Shown here: one piece after another, positions 1 through 10,568 of the stretch
Position numbering within the stretch: the first letter of the stretch is position 1
Layout of the letters: each line of letters begins with the position of its first letter
From: Gambelia wislizenii
Lineage: Eukaryota > Chordata > Lepidosauria > Squamata > Crotaphytidae
Direction of reading: 5' to 3'
Length of the DNA stretch: 64,000 nt
Assembly (NCBI GenBank): GCA_030847615.1
Contig: JAUMIR010000003.1
Location: 32,238,501-32,302,500 of the forward strand
Made by a program: the position numbers and the translations under genes
The notes under the pieces: generated by a model
What the model was told of the DNA's origin: nothing
Database searches by the model: none
What the model saw: only the letters and a program-made list of their open reading frames with translations

Positions 1-574
1 GTGTAGCCTTGCCTGCGGGAGGGGCTCTTTAGTATTTGTTTGATGAGCAGCTTATGTGGAGAGGAAGTGAGTCAGTGACTGCTGAAAGGAAGTGTCAGAG
101 GCAGCGGGAAGAGCTAACAGCTAGTAGCTCTCCAGAGACTGCAGCTTCAGTCTCTGGAGCTCAGCATACAGGAGCAAGGACAACAGAAGAGAGGACAACA
201 GGGTTTTTTTGTGTGGGTGTTTAGTGGAGGAGTTTGAGGGGGAGGCACAGAGTTCTGTTCTGAGAGGGAAGGGCTTCTGCTGAGCCACTGACCTGCTGGG
301 GGGCAGAGTTAACAGCCACTAGCTCTATATAACTGCTTCTGCAATCTTTCTAGGTTAACCTTGGAAAATCAGTGGCAAGCACCTTGTGGCATGCACAGTT
401 CTAACATAACAGGGGCATAGGAGCTCCTTCTGAGAAACAAGGCCAACAGGCATTGGGTGGAGGGGGGTAAGAGGAGGAGTTTGAATAGGGAAGCCAAAAG
501 TTCTCTTTCAGTGACTACTTAAGAAGACTAAGTGTGGGCAGTGAGGGAGCTGCTGCAGTCACCTGAAACACCTG

Positions 575-1503
575 TGGCATGCTCGTCTTCTCGCCAGAGG
601 ATGTGAGGAGCTATATCTGCAGCAAGTGCAAGTTGGTGGCCCTGCTGGAAAAGGTCATGCATCTTAAGGACAGGGCATCTACTCTTCTGAATATCAGGGA
701 GTGAGAGGTTTTCTTGGACAGAGTGGAGAAAACTATCCTGGATGCAGAACACACCAGGAAGGTGTCTGCAGAAGAGGCCAACTCCCATACACAGGAAATG
801 AACACTTGGAGGAATGTGACACAGAGAAGTAGAAGGGCCAGGGCTCATTTGGCCAGCTTGACACTGCAGAATCAATTTGAAGCTCTCTCTCTTTCCAGAG
901 AAGAAGAGGAAGGGCAGCAGTGCCAGGCCTTAGGGAACATACAGGAAACCTTGATAGATCCAGTACATGAAGTGGCGTCTGCCAAGACTAAAAGGAGGAG
1001 GGTGGTGGTGGTAGGGGATTTGCTGCTGTGAGAAACAGAAGCAGTAGTTTGAAGGCCTGACAAAATGTCTCTGGAGGTATGCTGTCTCCCTGGGGCAAAA
1101 ACTCAAGATGTAACAGAGATGCTGATAAGACTCATCAAGCCTTCTGACCGTTATCCCTTCCTTTTGGTCCATGTGGGAACCAATGATACTGCAAGGCATA
1201 GCCTCCAGAACATCAGAAGGGATTATGAGGCTTTGGGTAAGAAGCTGAAGAACCTGGATGCACAGATAGTAATTTCATCTGTCCTTCCAGTAGAAGGGAA
1301 TGGCCAAGGAAAGGAGAGAAGAATAGTGGAAGTCAACAACTGGCTATGCAGATAGTGCCACCAGGAACAATTTGACTTCCTGGACCATGGGTGTGGTCTC
1401 AGGGAAATGGACTTTTGGCAAGGAATGGGTTGCACCTCACAGCAGTTGGTAGGAATGTTTTTGCAAAGAGTCTGAATGATCTTATCAGGAGGGCTTTACA
1501 CTG
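575..1503 (+). pseudogene. CR1 ORF1 remnant: Cys motif plus SGNH-esterase-like domain
   Basis: The first part reads CGMLVFSPEDVRSYICSKCK (about 575-634), a Cys-rich motif typical of CR1 ORF1, followed by a helical stretch rich in Glu and Arg (714-1031). The second part (about 1000-1480) resembles the CR1 ORF1 esterase: a degraded GDSLL block reads GDLLL at about 1010-1024, HVGTNDTARHSLQNIRRDY lies at about 1170-1227, and VEVNNWL lies near 1328-1348. The family's ORF1 protein binds RNA and is thought to help retrotransposition. Stops at about 704, 1029 and 1353 and frame changes break it, and the C-terminal Asp-His block is altered. Matches are by motif recognition only. Confidence 0.8.
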
Positions 1504-1654
1504 AGTTGTATGGGGGAGGGAGACAGTACTCTTTACGGCAGGAGATCATTGAGTGCTAGAGATAGTAGCCCAAATGTTATATAGAGAACAAGGCAAATAG
1601 CACAACAACCCAACAATGGGAGGAATAAACCCTTTAAAAGGCAGATAGGGGAAC

Positions 1655-4255
1655 TGGTCCATGGTCTTAGATGTCTCTATACTAACTCACAGAGCATGGG
1701 AAATAAACAAAACTTGAACCCTTAGCACAGCAAAATGAATATGATATAATAGCCATCATTGAAACCTGGTGGTATGAGTCTCATAATTGGAATGTACTAA
1801 TAAAGGGGTATACCCTATTTCAGAAAAATAGAAAAAACAGGAAGGGTGGTGGAGTACCATTATATGTTAAGGATATGTACACCTCTGAACAGATCCACAA
1901 CTTAAATCCTGGGAGCCAGGTTGAGAGCATCTGGGTAAAAATTAAGGAGAGAAACAGCAGGGATGTCATTGTGGGGTCTATTACAGGCCTCCAAGCCAAA
2001 CTGAGGACTTGGATGATGCCTTCCTGGAACAGATGACCACACATTCAGAGAGGAGAGATGTAGCAATAATGGGGGATTTCAACTATCATGATATTTGTTG
2101 GAAGTCCAGCTCTGCCAAGAATTTAAGGTCCAACAAATTCCTCACTTGCCTTGCAGACAATTTCATTGTCCTGTAGGTGGAAGAGACAACAAGGAGATCA
2201 GCTATTTTAGATCTCATTCTAACCAATGTGGAAGACCTTCTTAATGGTGTGGAAGTGGTGGAATCCTTAGGGGGAAGTGACCATGTTTGAAGTTTGTTAT
2301 ACAGAGGAAAGGGGAAGCCAAGCATAGTCAGACATGCATTCTAGACTTTAAGAAAGCTGACTTCAGAAAACTTAGAGAATTACTGGGGGTGATCCCATGG
2401 TCAGGAATACTAAAAGAAAAAGGAGTTCAGGATGGATGGGAGTTTCTTAAAAGTGAGATATTGAAGGCACAACTTCAAACAAGTTCCAATGAGGAGGAAA
2501 ATTAGGAGTTGTATAAAGAAGCCAAGATGGATGTTGAAAGGACTCTCAACTGAGCTAAAACTTAAGAAGGATATGTACAAAAAATGGAAATGGGGGAAAT
2601 TAACAAAGAAGAATTCAAATAAATAGCCAGCTCATGTAAGGGGAAAGTCAGAAAAGCTAAAGCTCAGCTGGAGTTCAGGCTTGCAAGAGAGGTTAAAAAC
2701 AATAAAAAGGGCTTTTTTGGTTATGTGTGTAGCAAAATGAAGAACAAGGAAATGGTAGGACCGCTGCATAAAGAAGGTGGCAAAAGACTAATAGGGGACA
2801 GAGAAAAGGCAGAGCTGCTCAATACCTTCTTTGCTTCAATCTTCTCCCAAAGGGGGAACAGTGTTCAACCTGGAGGAAATGGAGCAGGTAATGCATTAGG
2901 GGACAGCACAGAATTGGTAAAGAGGTAGTTCAGGAACACCTGGCCAGTATAAATGAGTTCAAGTCTCCAGGGCTAGTTGAACTTCATCCAAGGGTACTAA
3001 AAGAACTGGCAGAAATAATTTCAGAACCACTGTCAATAATCTTTGAGAACTCCTGGAAAACAGGAGAGGTCCCAGCAGACTAGAGGAGGGCAAATGTTGT
3101 CCCCATCTTTTAAAAAGGGAGGAAAAGAAGAGCCAAATAATCACTGTCCAGTCAGCCTAACATCAATATTAGGAAAGTTTCTAGAGCAGATCATTAAACA
3201 GATAGTCTGTAAGCACTTAGAAAGGAATGCTGTGATCACTAAAAGTCAACATGGATTTTTCAAAAACAAGTTGTGCCAGAATTATCTTACTTCTTTTTTG
3301 ATAGAGTTACATACTTGATAGATGAAGGGAATGCAGTGGATGTAGTGTATCTTGATCTCAGTAAGGCTTTTAAAAAGTCTCTCATGATATTCTTGCAAAA
3401 AAATTAGTAACCTGTGGGCTACACAATGCAACTGTTAGGTGGATTTGTAATTGGTTGACTGACCAAACCCAAAGGGTAGTTACAAATAGCTCCTCTTCAT
3501 CCTGTAGAGAAGTGACTAGTGGGGTGCCACAGTGTTCTGTCATGGGCCCAATGCTATTCAATATCTTCATCAGTGACTTGGATGAGGGAATAGAGGGCCT
3601 TAACAGATTAGAAAGCTGGGCCAAAACTAATGAAATGAATTTCAACAAGGAGAAATGTAGGATAATACACTTGGGCTGTAAAAATGAAATACACAGATAT
3701 AGGATGGGTGACACCTGGCTTGATGGCAGTACATGCGAAAAGGATCTAGGAGTCTTAGCGGACCACAAGCTGAACATGACCCAGCAGTGTGATGCAGAAG
3801 CTAAAAAAGCCAATGCGATTCTAGGCTGCATAAATAGGAGTATAGTGTCTAGATCACCTGGAATACTGTGTCCAGTTCTGGGCACCACAATTCAGGAAGG
3901 ATATTGACAAGCTGGAACGTGTCCAGGGGAGGGCAACCAGGATGAAGGGAGGGCTGGAAGCCATGACCTATCATGAGAGGCTTAGGGAGCTGGGCATGTT
4001 TAATCTAGAGAAGAAAAGAGTAAGATGTGATATGATAGCCATGTTTAAATATTTGAAGGGATGTCATACTGAGGATGGAGCAAGCTTGTTTTCTGCTGCT
4101 CCAGAGACTAGGACACAGAGCCATGGGTTCAAACTACAGGAAAAGAGATTCCACCAAACATTAGGAAGAACTTCCTGACAGTAAGAGCTGTTCAGAGTGG
4201 AATGCACTGCCTTGTAGTGTAGTCGAGTCTCCTTCTTTGGAGGTTTTTAAACAGA
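1655..4255 (+). pseudogene. CR1 ORF2 remnant: endonuclease and reverse transcriptase, active site deleted
   Basis: The endonuclease begins at LYTNSQSMGNK (about 1677) and includes a GGFQLS block where GDFN is expected (near 2070). Open segments at 2287-2505 and 2725-2928 cover the linker. Reverse transcriptase motifs follow: VSLTSILGKFLEQIIKQ (about 3150-3205), KSQHGF (about 3240) and VDVVYLDLSKAF (about 3337), then SGVPQCSVMGPMLFNIF at about 3518-3570. The catalytic FADD block is missing. Compared with copy B, 81 nucleotides (27 codons) are gone at about 3590-3598, leaving the frame open (3455-3907). The C-terminal region LRELGMFNLEKKRVRCDMIA continues to about 4255. Many stops and frameshifts make it non-functional. 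Confidence 0.88.
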
Positions 4256-4469
4256 GGCTGGATGGCCATCTGTCGGGATTTCTTTATTGTGTATTCCTGC
4301 ATGGCAGGGGGTTGGATTGGATGGCCTTTGTGGTCTCTTCCAACTCTATGATTCTATGATTTTATGATGTGCTGTTATGTATTCATACTCTCTTATTACT
4401 AGCTGCTTATGGGCCTGGTGTCAAGCAAAAATGTGGATTATTTGAAATAATAAGATAAAATGCTATTAA

Positions 4470-4725
4470 TCTATTTGTTGTTATTTAGCATCAAGTTGCC
4501 TATGACTTATGGTGATTCAATGGATGAGAGACCTCCGAGAGTCCCGGTCATCAACAGTCCTCCTCAACTCTTGCCAACATAGGGCTATGACTTCCTTGAC
4601 TGAACCAGCTGTTGTGTCCATGTTATTTGTAGCAGTCTCCTCTAGCACTATATTTCAAATGAGTTTATTTTATATGCTACAAAGTATATCCTCTTCCACC
4701 CAATGGGAGTTACTTCCGAGTTAAT
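4470..4725 (-). mobile_element. BovB (RTE) LINE 3' fragment
   Basis: Read on the minus strand, bases 4690-4640 encode KINSFEI*C*RRL and bases 4620-4509 encode SVKEV followed by LRRTVDDRDSRRSLIH. These match the end of the BovB reverse transcriptase (a KIDSFELWCWRRL-type block and the C-terminal tail). The piece between them is missing, so the copy is internally deleted. The sequence then runs into a CACCATAAGTCATAGGCAAC-type 3' tail, which is also the tail of the Sauria-type SINEs in this window. A second BovB fragment lies at 9525-9945. Confidence 0.75.
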
Positions 4726-5036
4726 ATGAATGAGATAGTTGTCAATCCTACTGAAAGCAATATGGATTAGGTCACTTTCCCAATTAACCCCCAGCCCTTT
4801 GAATCAGTCACCACAAGGCTCATTGAGCCTCAAAAGAGGCATACCCTTTGGTGTGGGTCTTTTGAGACTGAGCAAATCCTCCTGAATGCTCCACCCCTTA
4901 TGATTTATTTAGGAATGAAAAGGGGCGAGTCTGGAGTGAATGTGGGGCTGGCATCCATTAGGGTATAGGGAAGAATGTAGCTTATCCAAGTGAAGTCCCC
5001 CTTTGCAGGAACAGATCAACAAATGCAACAAAATCA

Positions 5037-6117
5037 ACAATGCAACTGTTAGGTGGATTTGCAACTGGTTGACCGACTGAAGCCAAAGGGTGGTCACTAA
5101 TGGCTCCTCTTCATCCTGGAGAGAAGTGGCCAGCAGGGTGCCACAGGGTTCTGTCCTGGGCCCAGTGCTATTCAACATCTTTATCAATGTCTTGGATGAG
5201 GGAATAAAACATTTTCTTATCAGGTTTGCAGATGACACCAAATTAGAAAGGGTAGCTAATACCCCAGAGGACAGGATCAGAATCCAAAATGACCTCAACA
5301 GATTAGAAATCTGGGCCAAAACTAACAAAATGAATTTCAACAGGGAGAAATGTAGTGTGCTACAGTTAGGCAGAAAAAATGAAATGCACAGATATAGGAT
5401 GGGTGACACCTGGCTTGAGGGCAGTACATACCAAAGTGATCTAAGATCTAAGAGGGCAGTACATACCAAAGTGATCTAATGGACCATAAACTGAGCATGA
5501 GTCAGCATTGTGATGCAACAGCCAGAAAAGCCGATGCAATTCTAGCCTGCATCAATAGGAGTACACTATCTAGATCAACGGAAATAATAGCACCAAAGGT
5601 CAGACCTCACCTTAAATATTGTGTCCATTTCAGGGCACCACAATTCAAGAAGGATATTGACAAGCTGGAGTGTGTCCAGTGGAGGGTGACCAAAATGGTA
5701 AAAGGTCTAGAAACCATGCCCTATGAGGAGTAGCTTAGGAAGCTGGGCATGATTAACCTGGAGAAAAGAAGGTTAAAAAGGGACATGATGGCCATATGTA
5801 AATATTTGAAGGGATGTGATATTGAGGATGGAGCAAGCTTGTTTTCTGTGGCTCCAGAGACTAGGACACAGAACAATGGGTTAGAACTACTGGAAAAGAG
5901 ATTCCATCTAGATATTGGGAAGAATTTCCTGATGGTAAGAGCTGTTCAGTGGAATCCACTGCCCCATAATGTGGTGGAGTCTCCTTCTTTGGAGGTTTTT
6001 AAACAGAGGCTGGATGGCCATCTGTTCGGCGTGCTTTGATTGTGTGTTCCTGCATGGCAGGGGGCTGGACTAGATGGCCCTTGTGGTCTCTTCCAACTTT
6101 ATGATTCTATGATTCTA
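5037..6117 (+). mobile_element. CR1 LINE, 5'-truncated (copy B)
   Basis: Similarity to copy A starts at ACAATGCAACTGTTAGGTGG (about 5037) and runs to the ATTCTATG-type 3' tail at 6117. The copy keeps the last third of ORF2 only, the usual outcome of incomplete target-primed reverse transcription. It is in the same orientation as copy A, about 670 bases downstream of it, but is a separate insertion because each has its own tail. Confidence 0.9.
5067..6036 (+). pseudogene. CR1 reverse transcriptase C-terminal part with intact FADD
   Basis: The frame reads SRVPQGSVLGPVLFNIFINV and then the catalytic box FADD at 5225-5236, which is absent in copy A and mutated in copy C. The frame is broken by a 35-bp tandem duplication: the 28-base unit at 5417-5444 recurs at 5452-5479 and introduces stops. 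Reading resumes at 5479-5733 and 5749-6039 (MINLEKRRLKRDMMAICKYL and the C-terminal EVFKQRLDGHLFGVL). Without the 5' half and with these breaks it cannot make an enzyme. Confidence 0.85.
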
Positions 6118-7083
6118 ACAGTCTGATATCCTTCCAAACCCAAAGCAATTCAAGGGATTACAGGAGTGGAGGGGGGAATGTAATGAGGGGAAGGCAAGAT
6201 AGATATCTCTGTGCTGTTGCTATCTCCCCTTCTGGCTCACCTCCCAGCCTCAATAACTCTGGTGGCTTGGATACAGGCCTTCTGGGTCTCCAAGTGCTGC
6301 TAAAAGAAAGGCGGGTCCACAAATCAGAAAATCTATTATATCTGTGACCTCATCCTGGAGGAGTATGCCAACTTCCCTTTATTGGATTAAGAAGCAAGTG
6401 TGTGTGTGTGTGTGTGTGAAAGAGAAAGAAATGGAGAGGGAGAGAGTTCCTCTCCCAGATTTTTCCACTGGGTTCTCCCATACAGCACTAAGGCCAGTTT
6501 GAGGAAAGGCACAGCAACATTTACATTGATCTGGAGTTGGGATGGAATTCATGAAGCCCACCAGGTATTGTTGGGCTGCAACTTTGTGCAGCCCTGTGCA
6601 GGGTAGCCAGTGATGAGAACTGCTTGGAGTTGGAATTCAGCAACATCTAGAGAGCTACACAGTTCCCACCCCTAGTCTATAGGGATTCAACTTCCCTGTC
6701 CAAGTGCCTTGTCCAGAATCTTGTTCCTGATGTTTGGAACATGGAAAAAGAAATTACCTTGGTGTAAAGAATCAACCCTGTTATCAAAGGAAACTTTTAG
6801 TGTGACACTGAAGATCCCAGGAATGAAGGCTCCTTGTCTTGGTCATCTTCAGATTACATGGATGTGTCTCATACTATAGGGATTGAAATGTACGACAGAG
6901 AATACGCTGGCTCTGGTTGCCTGTAAAAGAGTGTGAAAAAATGATCTGTGAACAAGAGAAAGCCAGATAATTTTTTTCTTACTCTGTTGAACAGTTGAAC
7001 AGATATCTATGTAGATATTATCATGAGATTACCATTATCATGATTACCCAATGCAAAGGACAAACAATCAGATTAGGGCTGCT
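6118..7083. other. No recognised feature except a (TG)n run
   Basis: A (TG)n microsatellite lies at 6398-6418, followed by GA-rich sequence. I see no gene, RNA or repeat boundary in the rest of this stretch. Confidence 0.5.
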
Positions 7084-7260
7084 AACACATTGCTGAAACA
7101 ATCCAGTTTGACACTGCTTTAGCTGTCATGGCTCCATTTTATGGAATCCTGGGAATTGTAGTTTGTTGTGGCATCAGAGCTCTCTGGCAGAGAAGGCTAA
7201 CCATCTCACAAAACTACAAATCCCAGAATTCCATAGCATTGAGCCATGGCAGTTAAACGT
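7084..7260 (+). mobile_element. Inverted-repeat element family M1, left part (split by copia)
   Basis: The stretch has CAGTTTGACACTGC, then GTCATGGCTCCATTTTATGG and AATCCTGGGAATTGTAGTTT, a variable centre, and the inverted form AAACTACAAATCCCAGAATT ending in GCCATGGCAGTTAAA. This is a non-autonomous palindromic DNA element (MITE-like). Its missing right terminus reappears at 9286-9322, on the far side of a copia element. Other copies lie at 26118-26300 and 49255-49445. Confidence 0.8.
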
Positions 7261-7675
7261 TGGGGGATGATAGGACACTCAATCCCCGTCAGAAGCCAAA
7301 AATATCTCAGCAGACTCAGCAGCAACCCATTCCCAAGAATACTCACACACAGAGTGATTGTCATCCAAACAATAGGAGGCACTTTATATTCAAGCTCAAG
7401 GCAGTTGCAATATGTACAGATACATACAGCAGACGGACAAACTGCTACGCCAGGCACCAGATTTGCTCAAGAGAGAATTTGCTCTGGACTCAGCCTTCTT
7501 TTATACAGTTTCACAGGGCACTGGCTCCCTCAACCACATGGGTGCATTACATCAGTTTTTGCACACCAGACTCTGTTGTGCACCCCACACTATAGTGTAA
7601 TGCAATGCCCTGCAGTAACCTTCTTGTGCAGCTGTCTGGCCATTTTCTAAGGAGTTCAGTTTCTGACTCCTGACA
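7261..7675 (-). repeat. Copia 3' LTR (415 bp, TG...CA)
   Basis: On the minus strand it starts TGTCAGGAGTCAG and ends CATCCCCCA, so it has TG...CA termini. A TATAAAAG box lies at 7498-7505, about 170 bases into the LTR. The purine tract GTTTTGGAGGGGAT (7677-7690 on the plus strand) abuts the LTR start and is the expected plus-strand primer. A 48-base piece with the same start occurs at 9238-9285. Confidence 0.82.
7498..7505 (-). promoter_or_regulatory. TATA box of the copia LTR
   Basis: The minus strand reads CTGTATAAAAGAAGG, a good TATA box inside the LTR, where an RNA polymerase II start would begin the R region. Activity is unknown. Confidence 0.55.
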
Positions 7676-7801
7676 ATCCCCTCCAAAACGGTCACACTAC
7701 TGCACAGGACACATTTTTTATCACAACATAACAATATCATCTACATACATTGTAAGACATCATTCATCTTTTGGTTGACTTTCCCTTATGACACCTCCAC
7801 T

Positions 7802-9237
7802 TTACACTTTAGTGGTAAGGCCCAGCCTCTTCGCCATCTCATCATGGCTTCCTGCTGGAAGGGCTTTCGTGAGCAGGTCTGCAATGTTGTCCTCGGATAG
7901 ACAGTAACACAGACACAAGACACCTTCTTGTATTAGCTGCCTCACATTTTGGTAGTATACCACAATGTGTTTTGTCCTACTTTTCAGGTTCTCTGTTTCT
8001 GCCATTGCTATGCAGGCCTGGGAATCCTCGTGCACCTCAACAGGCATCTGGCACGGCTCTCCAAGGTCTGCTAGCATCTGCCTTAACCATTGTACCTCAC
8101 TTGCCATCTCAGACAAGGCAACGAATTCGGCTTCTGTTGTACTTATGGCCACACAATTCTGCTTTCTGGATCTCCATACTATGGGGCTCTCTGCATATCT
8201 GACTTGGTCACATACTTCCTGTCAGAAGTTTCTGCTGCAAAACAGCTATCTGCATAACATTCAAGGGTCATCTAGCTTCCTGCCAACTTCAGACACAGGT
8301 CCCTGGTCCTCTTGAGATACCAGATTACTCTCTTCAGAGCATTTTAATCTGACTTCCTAGGTTTGGAGACCCTTCTACTAAGCACACCAACAGCAAAACT
8401 TATGTCAGGTCTGGTGTTGTTGGCAATGAACAACAGACTACCAACTACAGAGTGATACAAAACAGGCCTTTCAAAATATTTTTCTGAATCCAAATTCACA
8501 AAATCTGTAGTCATGGGGGTTCTGACTACCTTGGCCTCAGTCAGTCCACATTTGGCTACAAGATTGTCTATCTTTTTCCTCTGGCTTAGGAAAAACTTAC
8601 CAAGACTGGTTCTCTCAACTTCTACACCTAAATAACATTTTAGGCTGCCCAGGTCTTTCAGCTTGAACTGTCTTTCTAACTCCACCTGCACATGCTTCAC
8701 ATCATTGGCATTCTTGCCCCCATATGAAGATCATCCACATAAATCACTAACATGACAGCATTGTAACCTGCCCCTTTGGTATATACACAAGCGTCAGCAA
8801 CACTTCTCATATATCCAAGTGACACCAAGACTTGATGGATGCACCTGTTCCAACAGTGCATGCTTTGCTTCAAGGCATAAAGCACTTTGCACAACAGGTA
8901 CACCTTCCTCTCTCTTGCACTATCATACCCTGGGGCCTGCTCCATGTACACTGTCTCCTCAGATCAGCATTCAAATACACTGTCTCAAAATCAAAATGCT
9001 GCACCACCATTCGCCTTTGGGCTACAACAGCTAACACTTTCCTAAGACTCTCTGGCTTCACTGTGGGAGAAAATGTCTTATCAAAGTTGGTGTAGTGCTC
9101 TTGTGGAAAAACCCTTTGCTACTAAATGTGCCTTATACTTCTGTGTTCCATCAGGCATGTCCTTAAGCTCATACACCCACCGGCAACCAACAACCTTTTG
9201 ATCCTTGTCCTTGGCTTCGGCTAGCATGACAAACTTG
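7802..9237 (-). pseudogene. Copia pol remnant: reverse transcriptase and RNase H
   Basis: From high to low coordinates, the minus strand encodes VVGCRWVYELKDMPDG and KYKAHLVAKGFS (within 9081-9237), then FDFETVYLNADL (about 8960-9000), YMEQAPGYD, VLYALKQS and the catalytic YVDD at 8730-8741. After a frameshift near 8700 come LKDLGSLKCYLGVEVER and RPDISFAVGVLSRR (8344-8700). RNase H reads STTEAEFVALSEM, RTKHIVVYYQNVRQLIQEG and EDNIADLLTKALP (7802-8152). This is the standard copia order; the integrase that should precede the reverse transcriptase is missing. Frame breaks near 9080, 8890 and 8700 and an unopened gap at 8153-8343 show that it is dead. The YVDD active site itself is intact. Confidence 0.9.
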
Positions 9238-9285
9238 GCAGTTGTCTGGCATTTTCTAAGAAGTTCAGTTTCTGACTCCTGATGT
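9238..9285 (-). repeat. Truncated copia 5' LTR fused to pol
   Basis: The 48 bases match the first bases of the LTR at 7628-7675 with a few changes, then join straight to the reverse transcriptase region. This places the left deletion end inside the 5' LTR and the right end at the start of the reverse transcriptase. The fusion leaves an open frame (9081-9305) that reads from the flank through the LTR into pol. Confidence 0.75.
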
Positions 9286-9322
9286 AAAGTGGTGTCAAAC
9301 TGCATTATTTCTGTAGTGTGCC
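9286..9322 (+). mobile_element. M1 element, right terminus
   Basis: AAAGTGGTGTCAAACTGC, then ATTATTTCTGTAGTGTGCC, is the inverted complement of the left terminus at 7084-7125 and matches the right end of the copy at 26118-26300. It completes the element split by the copia insertion. Confidence 0.78.
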
Positions 9323-9524
9323 AGCAATCTAGTATTAGAGAGGAAAGGGTTCAAATTTCCACTCATACGTAAAGGTTGTGGGGACACCTTGAGCTAATCC
9401 CTACCTTCTAGGCAAAACTACCTCTGTGAATATAATGGGGAGGGAATAATGTACATGGCCTTGAGATGCTTGAAGGAAAGGAGGGATACAAATGTTAAAG
9501 AAACAAACAAATGTTCTTGTCAAT

Positions 9525-9945
9525 TGCTGTCAAGTTGTCTTCAATTTACAGTGACCTTATAAATTAAAAAAAAAACTTCAAGACACCCAGTTATTAACAG
9601 CCCTCTTGCAAACTCAGGTCTGTGGCTTCCTTGACTAAGTCTATTCACATGCAATGTGGTCTTCTTCCCTTTTTCCTGATGCATCCCAATTTGCTAAGCA
9701 TTATTGTCTTTTCTACCAAATCAGTTGTCTCATGACATGTCCAAAGTACAACAGCCTCAGTTTAGTCATCTTGGCTTCTAGGCAGAGTTTGGATTTGATT
9801 TGTTCAAGGACCCTTTTATTTGTCTTTTTGGCAGTCCATGGTTTACATGGAATTTTCCTCTGGTTCCACATTTCAGTTGATTCTCTTCCTGTTACCTTTC
9901 TTCAGTGTCCAGTTTTCACAACTATACATAGAAAAAAGGACTAAG
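9525..9945 (-). mobile_element. BovB (RTE) LINE fragment, reverse transcriptase C-terminus
   Basis: Read on the minus strand, the piece encodes MYSCENWTLKKGN (about 9925), PCKPWTAKKTNKRVLEQIK (about 9835-9785), CLEAKMTKLRLLYFGHVMRQ (about 9780-9725) and IDLVKEATDLSLQ (about 9635-9600). These are in the order of the BovB C-terminal region (MYGCESWT, PWTARRSNQ, KLQYFGHLMR). Stops interrupt it. The plus strand shows an open frame at 9654-9944 that is only a shadow. Confidence 0.85.
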
Positions 9946-10568
9946 ATGGCAACAGTCATAGCTGTCACTAATCACTGTGCTATGCCTGTAAGCATGTAGA
10001 GAAATGCAAGGAAAACATGTTTTAAAAAACAGTGGCCTGGGTTAGCTAAAAATGTGCTGTTGAAGACAATGATTAGTGGACTGCCTGCATTTAAGATCAG
10101 TTAAACTGGTAAGCACTTGAAACGGGGCCTTTTCAGTAGTTGGCCCTGTTTTATAGATCTCCATCTATTCAGTTGCCTTTCTCCCCCAAGACTTTAAAAA
10201 CACATTTTATTTGAATAGCTTTTAATGGCTGTGTCTACTTCTGATTTTGGAAAACAGGTTACAAAAAATTTTGTCGAACAGTTTTAGGGCAGGTAAAAAT
10301 TTGTAAAAAGTGAATTTCTTTTCCTGGACACCTAAGAGAGAAAATCCACTGTTTATTTGGGGGCAGCAAAAACCCTGATTAAAAGATACCTTTATAAAAT
10401 ACAGGTATACCTCAGTTAAAGAAGTAGATATTTTCCTGGGATTTACCTCTTTAGCAGAAACTTTGGTAGCAGAGGTAGAAATAGCATGGAAAAAACAGGG
10501 ATAGGGTTCCATACCAGAAAAAAAAAAAGCAGTTTAACATATTTCAGCGAACTTTTTATTCAAAACTA
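9946..10568. other. No recognised feature
   Basis: AT-rich sequence without a convincing gene or repeat boundary. A run of A lies at 10519-10529. Confidence 0.45.

Larger units (their letters stand above)
1..4369 (+). mobile_element. CR1 non-LTR retrotransposon, nearly full length (copy A)
   Basis: The copy holds a 5' non-coding region, an ORF1 region, an ORF2 region and a 3' end made of ATTCTATG-type units (about 4345-4369), in the order expected of a CR1 LINE. At about 4.4 kb it is close to full length; the true 5' end may lie before base 1. Both reading frames carry stops and frameshifts, so it is dead. The 3' end matches, in sense orientation, the tails found at 6117 (+) and, inverted, at 17025, 36983, 47465 and 51977. 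CR1 is a major LINE lineage of reptiles and birds. Integrity of both ORF regions is unusual because most CR1 copies are short 3' fragments. Confidence 0.9.
7261..9285 (-). mobile_element. Ty1/copia LTR retrotransposon, internally deleted
   Basis: In minus orientation the copy has a fragment of the 5' LTR (9238-9285), a pol region (7802-9237), a purine-rich tract, and a complete 3' LTR (7261-7675). Gag, protease and integrase regions are absent. The flanks are AACGT (7256-7260) and AAAGT (9286-9290), a 5-base target-site duplication with one mismatch. Joining the flanks restores the M1 repeat, which confirms both ends. Copia elements are sparse in vertebrates but are known from fishes, amphibians and squamates. 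Confidence 0.88.

Noticed and set aside
3382..3888. A 168-codon minus-strand open frame
   Set aside because: It is the antisense shadow of the CR1 reverse transcriptase at 3455-3907. The same holds for 4909-5469.
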